Assembly: GCF_005281475.1 (NCBI RefSeq)
Contig: NZ_CP040106.1
Location: 4,430,501 to 4,494,500, forward strand
Source of the DNA: Echinicola rosea
GTDB lineage: Bacteria; Bacteroidota; Bacteroidia; Cytophagales; Cyclobacteriaceae
DNA: 64,000 nt
Reading direction: 5' to 3'
Under the pieces are notes generated by a model, which worked only from the letters and a program-made list of their open reading frames with translations, was not told the origin of the DNA and ran no database searches. The translations under genes were made by a program, and so were the position numbers. The stretch's first letter is position 1. Each line of letters opens with the position of its first letter. This document shows positions 45,286 to 53,735 of this stretch, piece after piece.

Positions 45286-46121
45286 CCTGCTAATGCAATA
45301 CCATCCGGCTTAATTTCGATTTTCCTACTTTTATATAGTTGACCAATGGATTGTTTGAAGTGCTTTTTACTCATCCCTAACGTCTTTTTGATTTCTTCGG
45401 GGGATGATTTATCATGAAGGGGCAAAAAACGCTTAACTTTTAAAAGGTTTAAGATTTTTTCTGCCCCTTCTTCATATTTCTGGCGACCGATTGGGGTAAG
45501 TTGTAAGTCCAGTTTCCCATCATCCCGACGCTTTTTGATAAAGGCTTTTACATTATCCCCTACCGCTATATCCTTAAAGGTTTCATTTCCATATAACAAT
45601 CCCTCGTAATGCTGATCAATAAGTACCTTAAATCCCAGATCTGTGGATTCAAATACCAGTCCATCTACCTCTTGTCCTTCTTCAAAAACAGCCGTATCAC
45701 TTAGCATAAAATCCTGGTACTTCGATACACCGATCAGGCGATTGGTTTTGAAATCCACACAGATCATGACCAAGTGCTGCTCCCCCTGCCTCATAGGCTT
45801 GCCCATTTCTGAAATGGGTACAAACAGGTCCTTTGGCAGTCCCCACTCCATAAAAGCCCCAAACTTGGTGACCTCTTTTACCTCCATTACGGCAAATTCA
45901 TCCACTAAGGCTACCGGTCTGTCGGTTATGGCCACGGGACGGTCTTCACTATCTGTATAGACAAACACCGCTACTTCCTCCCCTTCTTTTTCATCTCCCA
46001 AAAGGTAGCCCTTTGGCAATAACACTTCCTCCCCATTGGATAAATTTAAATATGCACCATTTGCTGTAAAGCGGGTTATCGGAAGGGTAGAAATCTTCCC
46101 AAGTTCTTTCATAGTATCCAT
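45282..46121 (-). CDS. CvfB/YitL-family S1-domain RNA-binding protein
   Basis: A 279-residue protein. Three S1/OB-type barrels can be followed: residues 5-60, 70-140 (VTKFGAFMEWGLPKDLFVPI, the most canonical S1 motif) and 150-210 (STDLGFKVLIDQHYEGLLYG). A C-terminal winged helix begins near 225, with SPEEIKKTLGMSKKHFKQSI. This order defines CvfB. Such proteins bind RNA and affect expression of virulence or stress genes in other bacteria. A -7-like TACCTTTG on the minus strand (plus 46128-46135) lies so close to the first ATG that the next ATG (46112) may be the true start. Confidence 0.9.
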   Translation of the reverse strand: MDTMKELGKISTLPITRFTANGAYLNLSNGEEVLLPKGYLLGDEKEGEEVAVFVYTDSEDRPVAITDRPVALVDEFAVMEVKEVTKFGAFMEWGLPKDLFVPISEMGKPMRQGEQHLVMICVDFKTNRLIGVSKYQDFMLSDTAVFEEGQEVDGLVFESTDLGFKVLIDQHYEGLLYGNETFKDIAVGDNVKAFIKKRRDDGKLDLQLTPIGRQKYEEGAEKILNLLKVKRFLPLHDKSSPEEIKKTLGMSKKHFKQSIGQLYKSRKIEIKPDGIALAG

Positions 46122-46176
46122 ATTCTACAAAGGTAACTAAAAGTGAGGAAATATAAGTAGGCCGTAGTTAAGTGAC

Positions 46177-46383
46177 CTAAGCCCAATCTGAATCTTCCAA
46201 TTTAAAAATTTCGCTTATTTCAACCTCAAAAATTTGAGCTAACCTCAATGCTAAAACTGTTGACGGGACATATTTACCTAATTCCATCGCATTAATGGTT
46301 TGTCTGCTAACTTTTGCCAATTTTGCCAATTCAGCTTGGGTAATATTTTTTTTTGCTCGCTCAACTTTAATACTATTCTTCAT
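46177..46383 (-). CDS. XRE-family small transcriptional regulator
   Basis: A 68-residue protein that is essentially one helix-turn-helix domain: ITQAELAKLAKVSRQTINAMELGKYVPS covers the two DNA-binding helices, followed by LALRLAQIFEVEISEIF, as in many small Cro/CI-like proteins. It starts 11 bases inside the 3' end of the upstream membrane-protein gene, so the two are translated together. In such pairs the regulator typically controls its own operon; the likely operator is the inverted repeat at 46874-46916. Confidence 0.88.
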   Translation of the reverse strand: MKNSIKVERAKKNITQAELAKLAKVSRQTINAMELGKYVPSTVLALRLAQIFEVEISEIFKLEDSDWA

Positions 46384-46849
46384 AGCTAATGGATCTTTTT
46401 AGTTTGGAAATTTGCCAGTTAAACCGAATAATGAAAAACAGCAAAATTGTAAACATGTTAAATATCATAACCCATAAAAAGGACAGCTCAAAAACGAATA
46501 AAAATAATATTAAAAGAATTGCGTAATTGAAATAAACAGCCCAAACCAACGATTCCAACCTAATTTTTGAAATATATTCATCTTCCAACTTTTCTTTAGA
46601 AAAGGCAACTAATAACGAACTCAATAATATTAGAACACCTAAAATCTCATTTAACACATTGTTCTTTACATTTCCAACAACACCCTTATCCCCGAAAGCA
46701 TCATTAATAAAAATAGCAGGGACATTAAAATCCAAATAATTAGGTTCAAGATCTAAAACAAGAGTTATCATACCAATAATTGCGGAGGGAATAAGGATTA
46801 ACCATCCAATTTTCTTGTACTTGTTAGGAAACAGATAATTTAATTTCAT
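46373..46849 (-). CDS. Four-helix membrane protein paired with an XRE regulator
   Basis: A 158-residue membrane protein with hydrophobic helices at about residues 14-32, 68-86, 100-120 and 124-144. The loop between helices 1 and 2 holds acidic and Asn-rich sequence (LEPNYLDFNVPAIFINDAFGD), probably exposed. The pairing of a short polytopic protein with a single-domain XRE regulator, the ORFs overlapping, is common in Bacteroidota, where the role is unknown. No catalytic motif was found. Confidence 0.78.
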   Translation of the reverse strand: MKLNYLFPNKYKKIGWLILIPSAIIGMITLVLDLEPNYLDFNVPAIFINDAFGDKGVVGNVKNNVLNEILGVLILLSSLLVAFSKEKLEDEYISKIRLESLVWAVYFNYAILLILFLFVFELSFLWVMIFNMFTILLFFIIRFNWQISKLKRSISYEE

Positions 46850-46871
46850 AATGCTCAGATTTAATTCGATT

Positions 46872-46916
46872 TAAATGTAAAGCATATAATTCATTTTGTC
46901 AAATAAACTTTACATT
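46872..46916 (-). promoter_or_regulatory. Promoter with flanking 9-bp inverted repeat (XRE operon)
   Basis: AATGTAAAG (46874-46882) and CTTTACATT (46908-46916) are perfect inverted repeats 25 bases apart. On the minus strand a TTTG at plus 46900-46903 and TACATTTA at plus 46872-46879 (one mismatch to TAnnTTTG) are spaced by 20 bases. One arm overlaps the -7 box and the other lies just upstream of the -33 box, so binding could block transcription. A further TTAAGTA/TACTTAA pair sits at 46915-46938. The rest of the 393-bp gap (to 47242) has no feature. Confidence 0.5.
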
Positions 46917-47242
46917 AAGTAATATAAACACTACTTAAATTTAGAAACACAGCTTATTACAAGGCAAGTGACTGACTTGAAAGCTTAGACCTAATTAGAA
47001 TGTCAAATGTAACCTTAAACCCGATGAATTAATCCGCCAACGTTAATCCAAGACCTGAACATGTTCCTCCCTCCTGCGGTGGAGAGGCTGGATAAGGGTA
47101 AAAGTGCATTGTGATGGAGCTGTTATACTTTTTGCCCAACACTTGCTAAACCCAGTGATAACATTTAGTTTTAATTAAAGAATAACAAACCAAGCTATAA
47201 ACCGCCCCAAGCGCTTTCATCCCTTGGGCATAATGTACTTTC

Positions 47243-48133
47243 ATGTCAAAAATAGCCGTAATAGGATCTGGCACCATGGGGAATGGTATCGCCCATGTAT
47301 TTGCCCAACATGACCATCAGGTATCGCTTATAGATACCAATGATAAAGCCTTGGAAAAAGCCTTGGCGACGATTTCCAAGAATTTGGACCGGCAGCTCTC
47401 CAAAGGGGTCATCCAGACAGAAGAAAAAGAGTCCGCATTGGCCAATATCACCACCCATACCGAATTGGCTGACGGCGTGAAAAACGCAGACATCGTGGTA
47501 GAAGCCGCCACCGAAGACACCAAACTAAAGCTGGATATTTTTCGCCAGCTGGATCAGCACTGCCCAAAAAACACCATTTTGGCCACGAACACTTCCTCCA
47601 TTTCCATCACCAAAATAGCCGCTGCTACTAACCGGCCGCAGCAAGTTATCGGGATGCACTTCATGAATCCAGTTCCTATCATGCCGCTAGTAGAAGTCAT
47701 CAAAGGATATAAAACGTCTAAAGAAACTACCCATCAGATCATGTCCATAGCAAAGGGACTGGAGAAGGAACCGGTAGCCGTAAATGACTACCCGGGTTTC
47801 GTCGCCAATCGTATCCTGATGCCCATGATCAATGAGGCGATTTACTCCCTGTATGAAGGTGTGGCTGGTGTACAGGAAATCGATACCGTCATGAAACTGG
47901 GCATGGCACATCCTATGGGACCACTGCAATTGGCAGACTTTATTGGACTGGATGTATGCCTTTCTATCCTAAATGTACTCTACGAAGGCCTGGGCAACCC
48001 GAAATACGCACCTTGCCCCTTACTGGTCAACATGGTCGAAGCAGGAAACAAGGGCGTCAAATCCGGGGAAGGTTTTTATAAGCACCTTTCAGGAAGTAAA
48101 GATCTTATCGTTTCAGAACGGTTTAAGAATTAA
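47243..48133 (+). CDS. 3-hydroxybutyryl-CoA dehydrogenase
   Basis: A 296-residue enzyme. The Rossmann motif VIGSGTMGNGIAHVFA (residues 5-20), LATNTSSISITKIA (about 113-126) with the catalytic Ser, GMHFMNPVPIMPLVEVI with the catalytic His, and the C-terminal helical domain with NDYPGFVANRI and GMAHPMGPLQLADFIGLD are standard. It reduces acetoacetyl-CoA or oxidises 3-hydroxybutyryl-CoA with NAD(P)H, in fatty-acid or butyrate/PHB metabolism. It stands alone, with the nucleoside kinase 114 bp downstream. Confidence 0.95.
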   Translation: MSKIAVIGSGTMGNGIAHVFAQHDHQVSLIDTNDKALEKALATISKNLDRQLSKGVIQTEEKESALANITTHTELADGVKNADIVVEAATEDTKLKLDIFRQLDQHCPKNTILATNTSSISITKIAAATNRPQQVIGMHFMNPVPIMPLVEVIKGYKTSKETTHQIMSIAKGLEKEPVAVNDYPGFVANRILMPMINEAIYSLYEGVAGVQEIDTVMKLGMAHPMGPLQLADFIGLDVCLSILNVLYEGLGNPKYAPCPLLVNMVEAGNKGVKSGEGFYKHLSGSKDLIVSERFKN

Positions 48134-48247
48134 GCAGTATTAATGTTAAGGAAAATGAATGTATTTTCTGGGGAAGCACACTCACCATTTGGCCATCCGG
48201 TGACACTCCACTCACTGACCAATATTCACGTAACTTAATCACTAACC

Positions 48248-48865
48248 ATGCACATCGCTATCGCTGGTAATATCGGAAGTGGCAAAACGACACTGGCAAA
48301 AAAACTTGGCCATCATTACGGCTGGAAGGTCGAGTTAGAAGATGTAGAGGCCAATCCTTATTTGGAGGATTTTTATGCGGACATGAAAAAGTGGTCCTTT
48401 CATCTACAGGTATATTTCCTGAACAGCCGCTTCAATCAAATTAAGGAAATTTCCCAATCATCGGTTTCGACGGTCCAAGACAGAACAATCTATGAAGACG
48501 CGTACATTTTTGCGGCAAACCTTCACCAGTCGGGATGCTTCGAAGACCGTGATTACCAAAATTACCTGAAGCTTTTCCATTCAATGATGGCGTATGCCTC
48601 GCCCCCTGACTTATTGATCTACCTTCGAGCAGATATTCCTAAACTGGTAAGCCAGATAGAAAAAAGAGGGCGTGATTACGAAACCACCATCAGCATCCAT
48701 TATCTCAGAAACCTCAATATGCACTATGAAGACTGGATCGGTCACTATGACAAAGGCAAGCTGCTCATCATTGATGTGAATGAACTGGATTTTGTTTCCA
48801 AAATGGAGGATTTTAGCTTCATCGTCAATCAGATCGACAGGGAAATCAATGGGCTGTTTTCTTGA
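48248..48865 (+). CDS. Deoxynucleoside kinase (deoxyguanosine/deoxyadenosine kinase-like)
   Basis: A 205-residue kinase. The P-loop GNIGSGKTT (residues 7-15), an ED-rich substrate segment (VELEDVEANPYLEDFY), the DRTIYEDAYIF motif (78-88) containing the DRS-like Asp-Arg, and the LID region KRGRDYETTI are the marks of dNKs of the dGK/dCK type. It salvages deoxynucleosides by phosphorylating the 5'-OH with ATP. A dispersed repeat element begins 47 bp after its stop. Confidence 0.92.
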   Translation: MHIAIAGNIGSGKTTLAKKLGHHYGWKVELEDVEANPYLEDFYADMKKWSFHLQVYFLNSRFNQIKEISQSSVSTVQDRTIYEDAYIFAANLHQSGCFEDRDYQNYLKLFHSMMAYASPPDLLIYLRADIPKLVSQIEKRGRDYETTISIHYLRNLNMHYEDWIGHYDKGKLLIIDVNELDFVSKMEDFSFIVNQIDREINGLFS

Positions 48866-48912
48866 TGCTTTTTATAGCGGAAAAACATGCCGTTGCTATC
48901 TTATGGACATAG

Positions 48913-49084
48913 TAACCTGAGCTCGACTTAATTTTAGTATAAAAAGCGTCATAGCGAACCCTTTTAAGGAGGATGTGGGTTGGAAAAGGATGTGGCAACT
49001 CGCCGCGGCGAGCTGCCACGGCTTCCACCCCTCATATCTCCCTCTAAGCCTCGCAGTGACGATTTTATAATCGAACTGAGGTTA
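48913..49084 (-). repeat. MITE/REP-like element, copy C (inverted)
   Basis: 172 bp. The plus strand starts TAACCTGAGCTCGA and ends TCGAACTGAGGTTA, so relative to copies A and B it is reversed. Its 28-bp palindrome (48992-49019) has the same GC-rich core as copy A. It sits between two convergent genes, 47 bp after the kinase and 33 bp before the stop of the minus-strand gene at 49118. Confidence 0.85.
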
Positions 49085-49117
49085 GGAAGTTTTACAGCTT
49101 TTTGAGCGATCCAATTC

Positions 49118-49762
49118 TCAAACAGCCTTTCGCTGTAGCCAATTGAGGATAGCATTGTAATTTTCCTCTTTTGGATTCATGAGGAGTTGGTCGATTTTTT
49201 TTAGGCTACCACCGGTCATGATGTTTTCGTACATGGGGATTCGGATAATTTTATAGCCGTGCAGCCTCGTGAGCAAATCATATTGGGCATCATTATAGGC
49301 GTTTAGCTTCCAGCCTGCGGCGCCATTTCCCGTAAGATCTCCTGGCTCCATGGATTCCCCAAAGCACTTGGCTGCAATGGGCGGGCCATTCCATATTCGA
49401 TCATGCAGGCCGGCCTTATGGCACTCCCGCTCAAATGTCCTGCACAGCCGCTTATAACTGTCCACCCATGAAAATGTAAACACCTCATACAATGAGGCCT
49501 TCAGTGTGGCCAAACGATAGCGGTTAAAATGCACTGCATCATCATAGATAAACAGAAAACGGTCAATTCTAAAATCAGCCCGTAACCGCTCCAGCAAAAT
49601 GGGCTTCCCCAAACCTCCCAAACATGCGTAAAGTTCCGCCTGCAAACTGGTAGCTTTATCGTCCAATAACTTTTTATTGATATCCAACCGGAAATCTTCT
49701 TCCAATTCGACATTATTCTCCAGCAGTACTTTGATGAGGTTTTGAACTTTTAATTGGTGCAC
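49118..49762 (-). CDS. Conserved hypothetical protein with nuclease-like feel
   Basis: A 214-residue soluble protein, not assigned to a family with confidence. Its N-terminal helix (residues 1-45) is followed by ELYACLGGLGKPILLERLRADF, IYDDAVHFNRYRL, a Cys-containing stretch CRTFERECHKAG, the turn IWNGPPIAAKCFGESMEPGDL, and YKIIRIPMYENIM near the end. Alternating acidic, His and Arg residues on predicted strands suggest an enzyme, perhaps a nuclease, but no motif is definitive. It ends 33 bp from repeat copy C. Confidence 0.7.
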   Translation of the reverse strand: MHQLKVQNLIKVLLENNVELEEDFRLDINKKLLDDKATSLQAELYACLGGLGKPILLERLRADFRIDRFLFIYDDAVHFNRYRLATLKASLYEVFTFSWVDSYKRLCRTFERECHKAGLHDRIWNGPPIAAKCFGESMEPGDLTGNGAAGWKLNAYNDAQYDLLTRLHGYKIIRIPMYENIMTGGSLKKIDQLLMNPKEENYNAILNWLQRKAV

Positions 49763-49800
49763 TTATAATTTTTTTTCGGTAATAATTTAGATGATTGACA

Positions 49801-49950
49801 CTATTCAGTATCAGAATTGATAATCCTCTCTTTTAGGTTACCCTTAGATCCTGGAAAAGTCGTTTTGGAAGAAATATCAAGCCCGATCAAGATCATAATG
49901 ATCAGAAAAATGATACTTAGCAGTAGAAATATTTTTTTCTTTGTTTTCAT
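49801..49950 (-). CDS. Very small single-pass membrane protein
   Basis: 49 residues: a basic start (MKTKKK), one hydrophobic helix (about residues 7-24, IFLLLSIIFLIIMILIG) and an acidic tail LDISSKTTFPGSKGNLKERI. The short positive N-terminus, strong helix and conserved-looking tail suggest a real small membrane protein. The frame is open to 50025, but the ATG at 49950 matches a small membrane protein start. Function unknown. Confidence 0.6.
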   Translation of the reverse strand: MKTKKKIFLLLSIIFLIIMILIGLDISSKTTFPGSKGNLKERIINSDTE

Positions 49951-50123
49951 ATTGAAATCTTTTGGCCTATTTTTCCAATATAAATTTCGCCAAAAATAGT
50001 TTAAACTTAACGTATATAAAAACACTTTAAGCCCCTAACCGTTAAAACTACCAAACATTGGTTTATTTTATAATTGGCAAATTAACAGACTATTACTTCT
50101 TAACCATTTTCTTTGACAACTAA

Positions 50124-50456
50124 ATGTACGAACTTATCAATAAGGATGTTATTTTTCAGTTTTTAGGAGATGATCCTGAACTTATTCGCCCTATGTTGGA
50201 AATGATGCTGAATAACAGCCTCACTGATCTGGAGGACCTTGACAGCCTCTATCAGCAGGGAAAGTATGAAGAAGTGCGGATAAAAGTGCACAAAGGAAAA
50301 TCAATGATGGGCTATGTCGGGGCTTCTTCTACAAAAAAAATGCTACAGGAAATCGAAAAGGATGTCCCTAATGCCTATCCAAGGAACATTAATGCACTGA
50401 AAGCAGACATTGAAATTCTCAAAAATGAAATTTCTGATTTCTTGAAGGAAATTTAA
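50124..50456 (+). CDS. Hpt-domain-like phosphotransfer protein
   Basis: A 110-residue helical protein. The helix VRIKVHKGKSMMGYVGAS (residues 51-68) holds His56 in a H-K-G-K-S context, close to the H-x-L-K-G-S motif around the phosphorylated His of Hpt domains, followed by a second helix of the bundle and an EIEKDV turn. The N-terminal acidic helix (FLGDDPELIRPMLEMMLNN) matches Hpt helix 1. It would relay phosphate from a histidine kinase to a response regulator; no such gene is adjacent, so the partner is unlinked. Confidence 0.75.
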   Translation: MYELINKDVIFQFLGDDPELIRPMLEMMLNNSLTDLEDLDSLYQQGKYEEVRIKVHKGKSMMGYVGASSTKKMLQEIEKDVPNAYPRNINALKADIEILKNEISDFLKEI

Positions 50457-50529
50457 CCCAGTTTTTATTCATAAGCTTTCGTAACCATTTAACCTTTTTG
50501 CCTTGCAAGGAAAGGACTTCTTGATCATA

Positions 50530-50546
50530 TTGGGAAAAAATCCCAA
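50530..50546 (+). promoter_or_regulatory. Hairpin directly before the S9 peptidase start codon
   Basis: TTGGGA-AAAAA-TCCCAA is a perfect inverted repeat whose 3' arm ends two bases before the ATG at 50549. In the mRNA it would form a small stem directly at the initiation site, where Bacteroidota genes normally have unstructured A-rich leaders. Confidence 0.45.
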
Positions 50547-50548
50547 AT

Positions 50549-52924
50549 ATGAAAAAAGTTTGCTTGCTGTTATTAGTAGTTTTTGGTACGTTCATAAGTG
50601 CCCCCGCCCAAAAAAGTGCCCTTTCTGTAGAAGAAATCATGCGAGATCCCTCTTGGATGGGTACATTCCCTTCAAATGTCCAATGGAGTGCGGATAGCAA
50701 AACCATTTACTTCAACTATAATCCAGAAAATAACCCTGCCGATTCGCTCTACAAAATACAGGTATCCGATACCGAAAAGATCATCAAGGTTCCCCTCAAA
50801 GAAGCAAAAGGCCTTATCCCCTCTTCCGGTGACTTTAATGAAGCCCTCGACCGTAAAGTCTATACAAGAAATGGCATTTTATTTTTGTATGATTACAACG
50901 AACATCAGGAAAAACAACTCCTGGAGCTGGAAGACAGAATTTCCCACCCAGAATTCCTAGCGAACGAAGCGGTCATTGCCTTTCAGCTTTCTAACAACCT
51001 CTTCACCTATCACCTGACTTCAGGTGAAGTCAGAAAACTTACCCACATCAGTGACGGGGAAAAGCCAGAAAAAAAAGAGGCAAAATCATCCGTAAAAGAC
51101 AAGTGGCTGAAATCCGAAAATCTTGACTTGCTCCAGGTCATCCATGAACGCGAGAACAAAAAAGAAAAACAAAAAGCCTATCGTGAGGCGACGAAAGAAA
51201 AGGAAAAATTCACCTTTTATACCGGCAAAAAGCGATTGGCCAACCTGCAGATTTCTCCTGACGCGAAATTCGTCACCTTTAGTCTAATCACCCCTGCCGA
51301 AGAGCGGAAAAACACCTTTGTCCCCGATTACACCGATGTCACAGGCTATACCACGGACTTGGATGCCCGCCCAAAAGTAGGCGCAGAGGCCTCAAAGGTG
51401 GAAACGGCTATTTATAACCTGGAAAAGGATACCGTTTACTACATCCAAACGGACCGCTTACCGGGCATTAAGGATCTTCCTGACTATGTCACAGATTATC
51501 CTGAACGGGAATGGAAAGCGGAAAACCGTACAGTCATCACCTCAGGAGCTTATTTTGCACAAAACAGTCAAGCGATAATCAACATTCGCTCCACAGACAA
51601 TAAGGACCGGTGGATTGCCCTGCTTAACTTGGAAGACGGCTCCTTACAAACACTGGACAGGCAGCGTGATGAAGCTTGGATAGCTGGTCCCGGCATTGGT
51701 TATAGTTTTGGCGGAGGCACCTTGGGATGGCTTCCTGATGGGGAACACATCTACTTCCAATCAGAAGCCACCGGATATTCTCACTTGTACCTGTACAATG
51801 TAAAAACCAATAAGAAAAAGGCCCTTACAAAAGGAGAGTTTGAAGTGTTTTCCCCATCACTCTCACGGGATGGTAAATATTGGTATTTGACCACTTCTGA
51901 AGTCCATCCGGGAGAACGGCATTTCTACCGCATGCCCGTGTTGGGTGGAAAAATGGAAAAACTTACCTCCAAGGAAGGAAACAACAGGACAAGTCTCTCT
52001 CCGGATGAAAAGCACTTGGCCATCTTGCACAGCTACAGTAACCAGCCCTGGGAACTGTACCTTAAACCAAACGATGGCAAAGCCAAAGCCGTCCAGCTCA
52101 CAAATGGTCAAAGTGAAGCCTTCAAATCCTATGAATGGCGGGATCCCGAATTGGTTCATTTTGAGGCCCAAGACGGTGCTCAAGTACCAGCCAGGCTGTA
52201 CACCCCTACTCCCTCTACCGCCAATGGTGCCGCAGTGATATTTGTCCACGGAGCAGGATACCTCCAAAACGCCCATAAATGGTGGTCAAGCTATTTCAGG
52301 GAATATACATTTCACAATTTACTGGCCGATTTAGGCTATACCGTTTTGGATATCGACTACAGGGGAAGCGCCGGATACGGCCGGGACTGGCGAACGGGCA
52401 TCTACCGACACATGGGCGGCAAGGACCTCTCCGACCAAGTGGATGGCGCCAAATACCTGATCGATGAATTAGGAATCGATTCCGAAAAAATCGGTATTTA
52501 CGGCGGCAGCTATGGAGGGTTCATCACGCTGATGGCTTTGTTTAACGAGTCCGAGACCTTTGCAGCAGGAGCTGCCTTGCGCTCCGTTACGGACTGGGCC
52601 CACTATAACCACGGCTACACTTCCAATATCCTTAACGAGCCTTTCAATGACCCTATTGCTTACCGGAGAAGTTCGCCCATTTACTTTGCCGAAGGCCTTC
52701 AAGGACACCTCCTGATCGCACATGGAATGGTAGATGTAAATGTGCACTTTCAAGATGTGGTAAGGCTTTCACAACGGTTGATCGAATTGGGAAAGGACAA
52801 CTGGGAGATGGCCGTATATCCGGTGGAAGACCATGGTTTTGTGGAGCCAAGCAGCTGGACAGATGAGTACAAGCGCATTCTCAAGCTCTTTAACAGCACA
52901 CTGTTGGACGAATCCACTGACTAA
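50549..52924 (+). CDS. Exported S9-family (prolyl oligopeptidase/DPP-type) peptidase
   Basis: A 791-residue serine peptidase. The signal peptide (residues 1-21) ends SAPAQ. A beta-propeller N-terminal region (about 40-560, with repeated SPDEKHLAIL- and SRDGKYWYLT-type blades) precedes the hydrolase domain, where Ser654 in GGSYGGF, Asp729 in MVDVNVHF and His762 in VEDHGF form the catalytic triad. Length and domain order are those of dipeptidyl-peptidase/acylaminoacyl-peptidase members. Probably periplasmic, degrading peptides. Stand-alone gene. Confidence 0.93.
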   Translation: MKKVCLLLLVVFGTFISAPAQKSALSVEEIMRDPSWMGTFPSNVQWSADSKTIYFNYNPENNPADSLYKIQVSDTEKIIKVPLKEAKGLIPSSGDFNEALDRKVYTRNGILFLYDYNEHQEKQLLELEDRISHPEFLANEAVIAFQLSNNLFTYHLTSGEVRKLTHISDGEKPEKKEAKSSVKDKWLKSENLDLLQVIHERENKKEKQKAYREATKEKEKFTFYTGKKRLANLQISPDAKFVTFSLITPAEERKNTFVPDYTDVTGYTTDLDARPKVGAEASKVETAIYNLEKDTVYYIQTDRLPGIKDLPDYVTDYPEREWKAENRTVITSGAYFAQNSQAIINIRSTDNKDRWIALLNLEDGSLQTLDRQRDEAWIAGPGIGYSFGGGTLGWLPDGEHIYFQSEATGYSHLYLYNVKTNKKKALTKGEFEVFSPSLSRDGKYWYLTTSEVHPGERHFYRMPVLGGKMEKLTSKEGNNRTSLSPDEKHLAILHSYSNQPWELYLKPNDGKAKAVQLTNGQSEAFKSYEWRDPELVHFEAQDGAQVPARLYTPTPSTANGAAVIFVHGAGYLQNAHKWWSSYFREYTFHNLLADLGYTVLDIDYRGSAGYGRDWRTGIYRHMGGKDLSDQVDGAKYLIDELGIDSEKIGIYGGSYGGFITLMALFNESETFAAGAALRSVTDWAHYNHGYTSNILNEPFNDPIAYRRSSPIYFAEGLQGHLLIAHGMVDVNVHFQDVVRLSQRLIELGKDNWEMAVYPVEDHGFVEPSSWTDEYKRILKLFNSTLLDESTD

Positions 52925-53017
52925 CAAATCATATTACTTAAAAAAAACAAAAATTTATTTTAACTTTAGAATATTCACGATCTAATATTCGTCATATTAT
53001 AACCCAACCATAATATC

Positions 53018-53557
53018 ATGAAAATTCTAAAGACCGCTCTTCTTGCCATCCTAGGGCTGGCTGTTTTAGTGCTCATCATCGCTGCGTTTGTCCCTCGCGA
53101 AATGAATGTGGAAAAAAGCGTGGTTATCAATCGTCCCGTTGAGGAAGTTTTTGATTATGTGAAGATGCTGAAAAACCAAAATGAGTTTTCGGTGTGGATG
53201 ACGATAGATCCCAAAATGAAAAAGTCGTACGAAGGGGTGGATGGCACGGTGGGAGCCGTTACCAAATGGGACAGCCAAAACGAAGAGGTAGGCAAGGGCG
53301 AACAAGAAATCACAGCCATAGAAGCCAATAAACGGATCGATTCCGAGCTGCGCTTTATAAGGCCCTATGAATCAACCGCACAGGCATACATGATCACCCA
53401 AAAGGCTTCTGCCCATCAGACCAAGGTGATTTGGGGCTTTCATGGAGAAAGTAAATACCCAATGAACCTGCTCCAAAAAATCATTGGAATAGAAGAAATA
53501 CTTGGAGATCAACTGCAGCAAGGACTGGACACGCTCAAAGACCAAATGGAAGGATGA
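53018..53557 (+). CDS. SRPBCC-family protein with N-terminal membrane helix
   Basis: A 179-residue protein. Residues 5-25 are one hydrophobic helix (anchor or signal). The remainder is a START/Bet v 1-like barrel: KSVVINRPVEEVFDYV opens the fold as in polyketide-cyclase-type SRPBCC proteins, with the GxxxTWD-like GAVTKWDSQ strand and the final long helix GDQLQQGLDTLKDQ. Such barrels bind hydrophobic ligands; the ligand is unknown. Confidence 0.85.
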   Translation: MKILKTALLAILGLAVLVLIIAAFVPREMNVEKSVVINRPVEEVFDYVKMLKNQNEFSVWMTIDPKMKKSYEGVDGTVGAVTKWDSQNEEVGKGEQEITAIEANKRIDSELRFIRPYESTAQAYMITQKASAHQTKVIWGFHGESKYPMNLLQKIIGIEEILGDQLQQGLDTLKDQMEG

Positions 53558-53735
53558 GTGGCTGTCTCACAAATCCTACAATGTCAGTATGAGTGGCGTG
53601 AAGTGGTCTTTTCGCATTTACGGGGGCTTACCTGTCTAAAGGACAAAAGGCAGGCCTCTCCCGTAACTGCTACTGATTGATGAAAACCCTGTCCCTGATT
53701 TAATGCCGACAAGGTCCCTGATTTGCAATTCCCCC

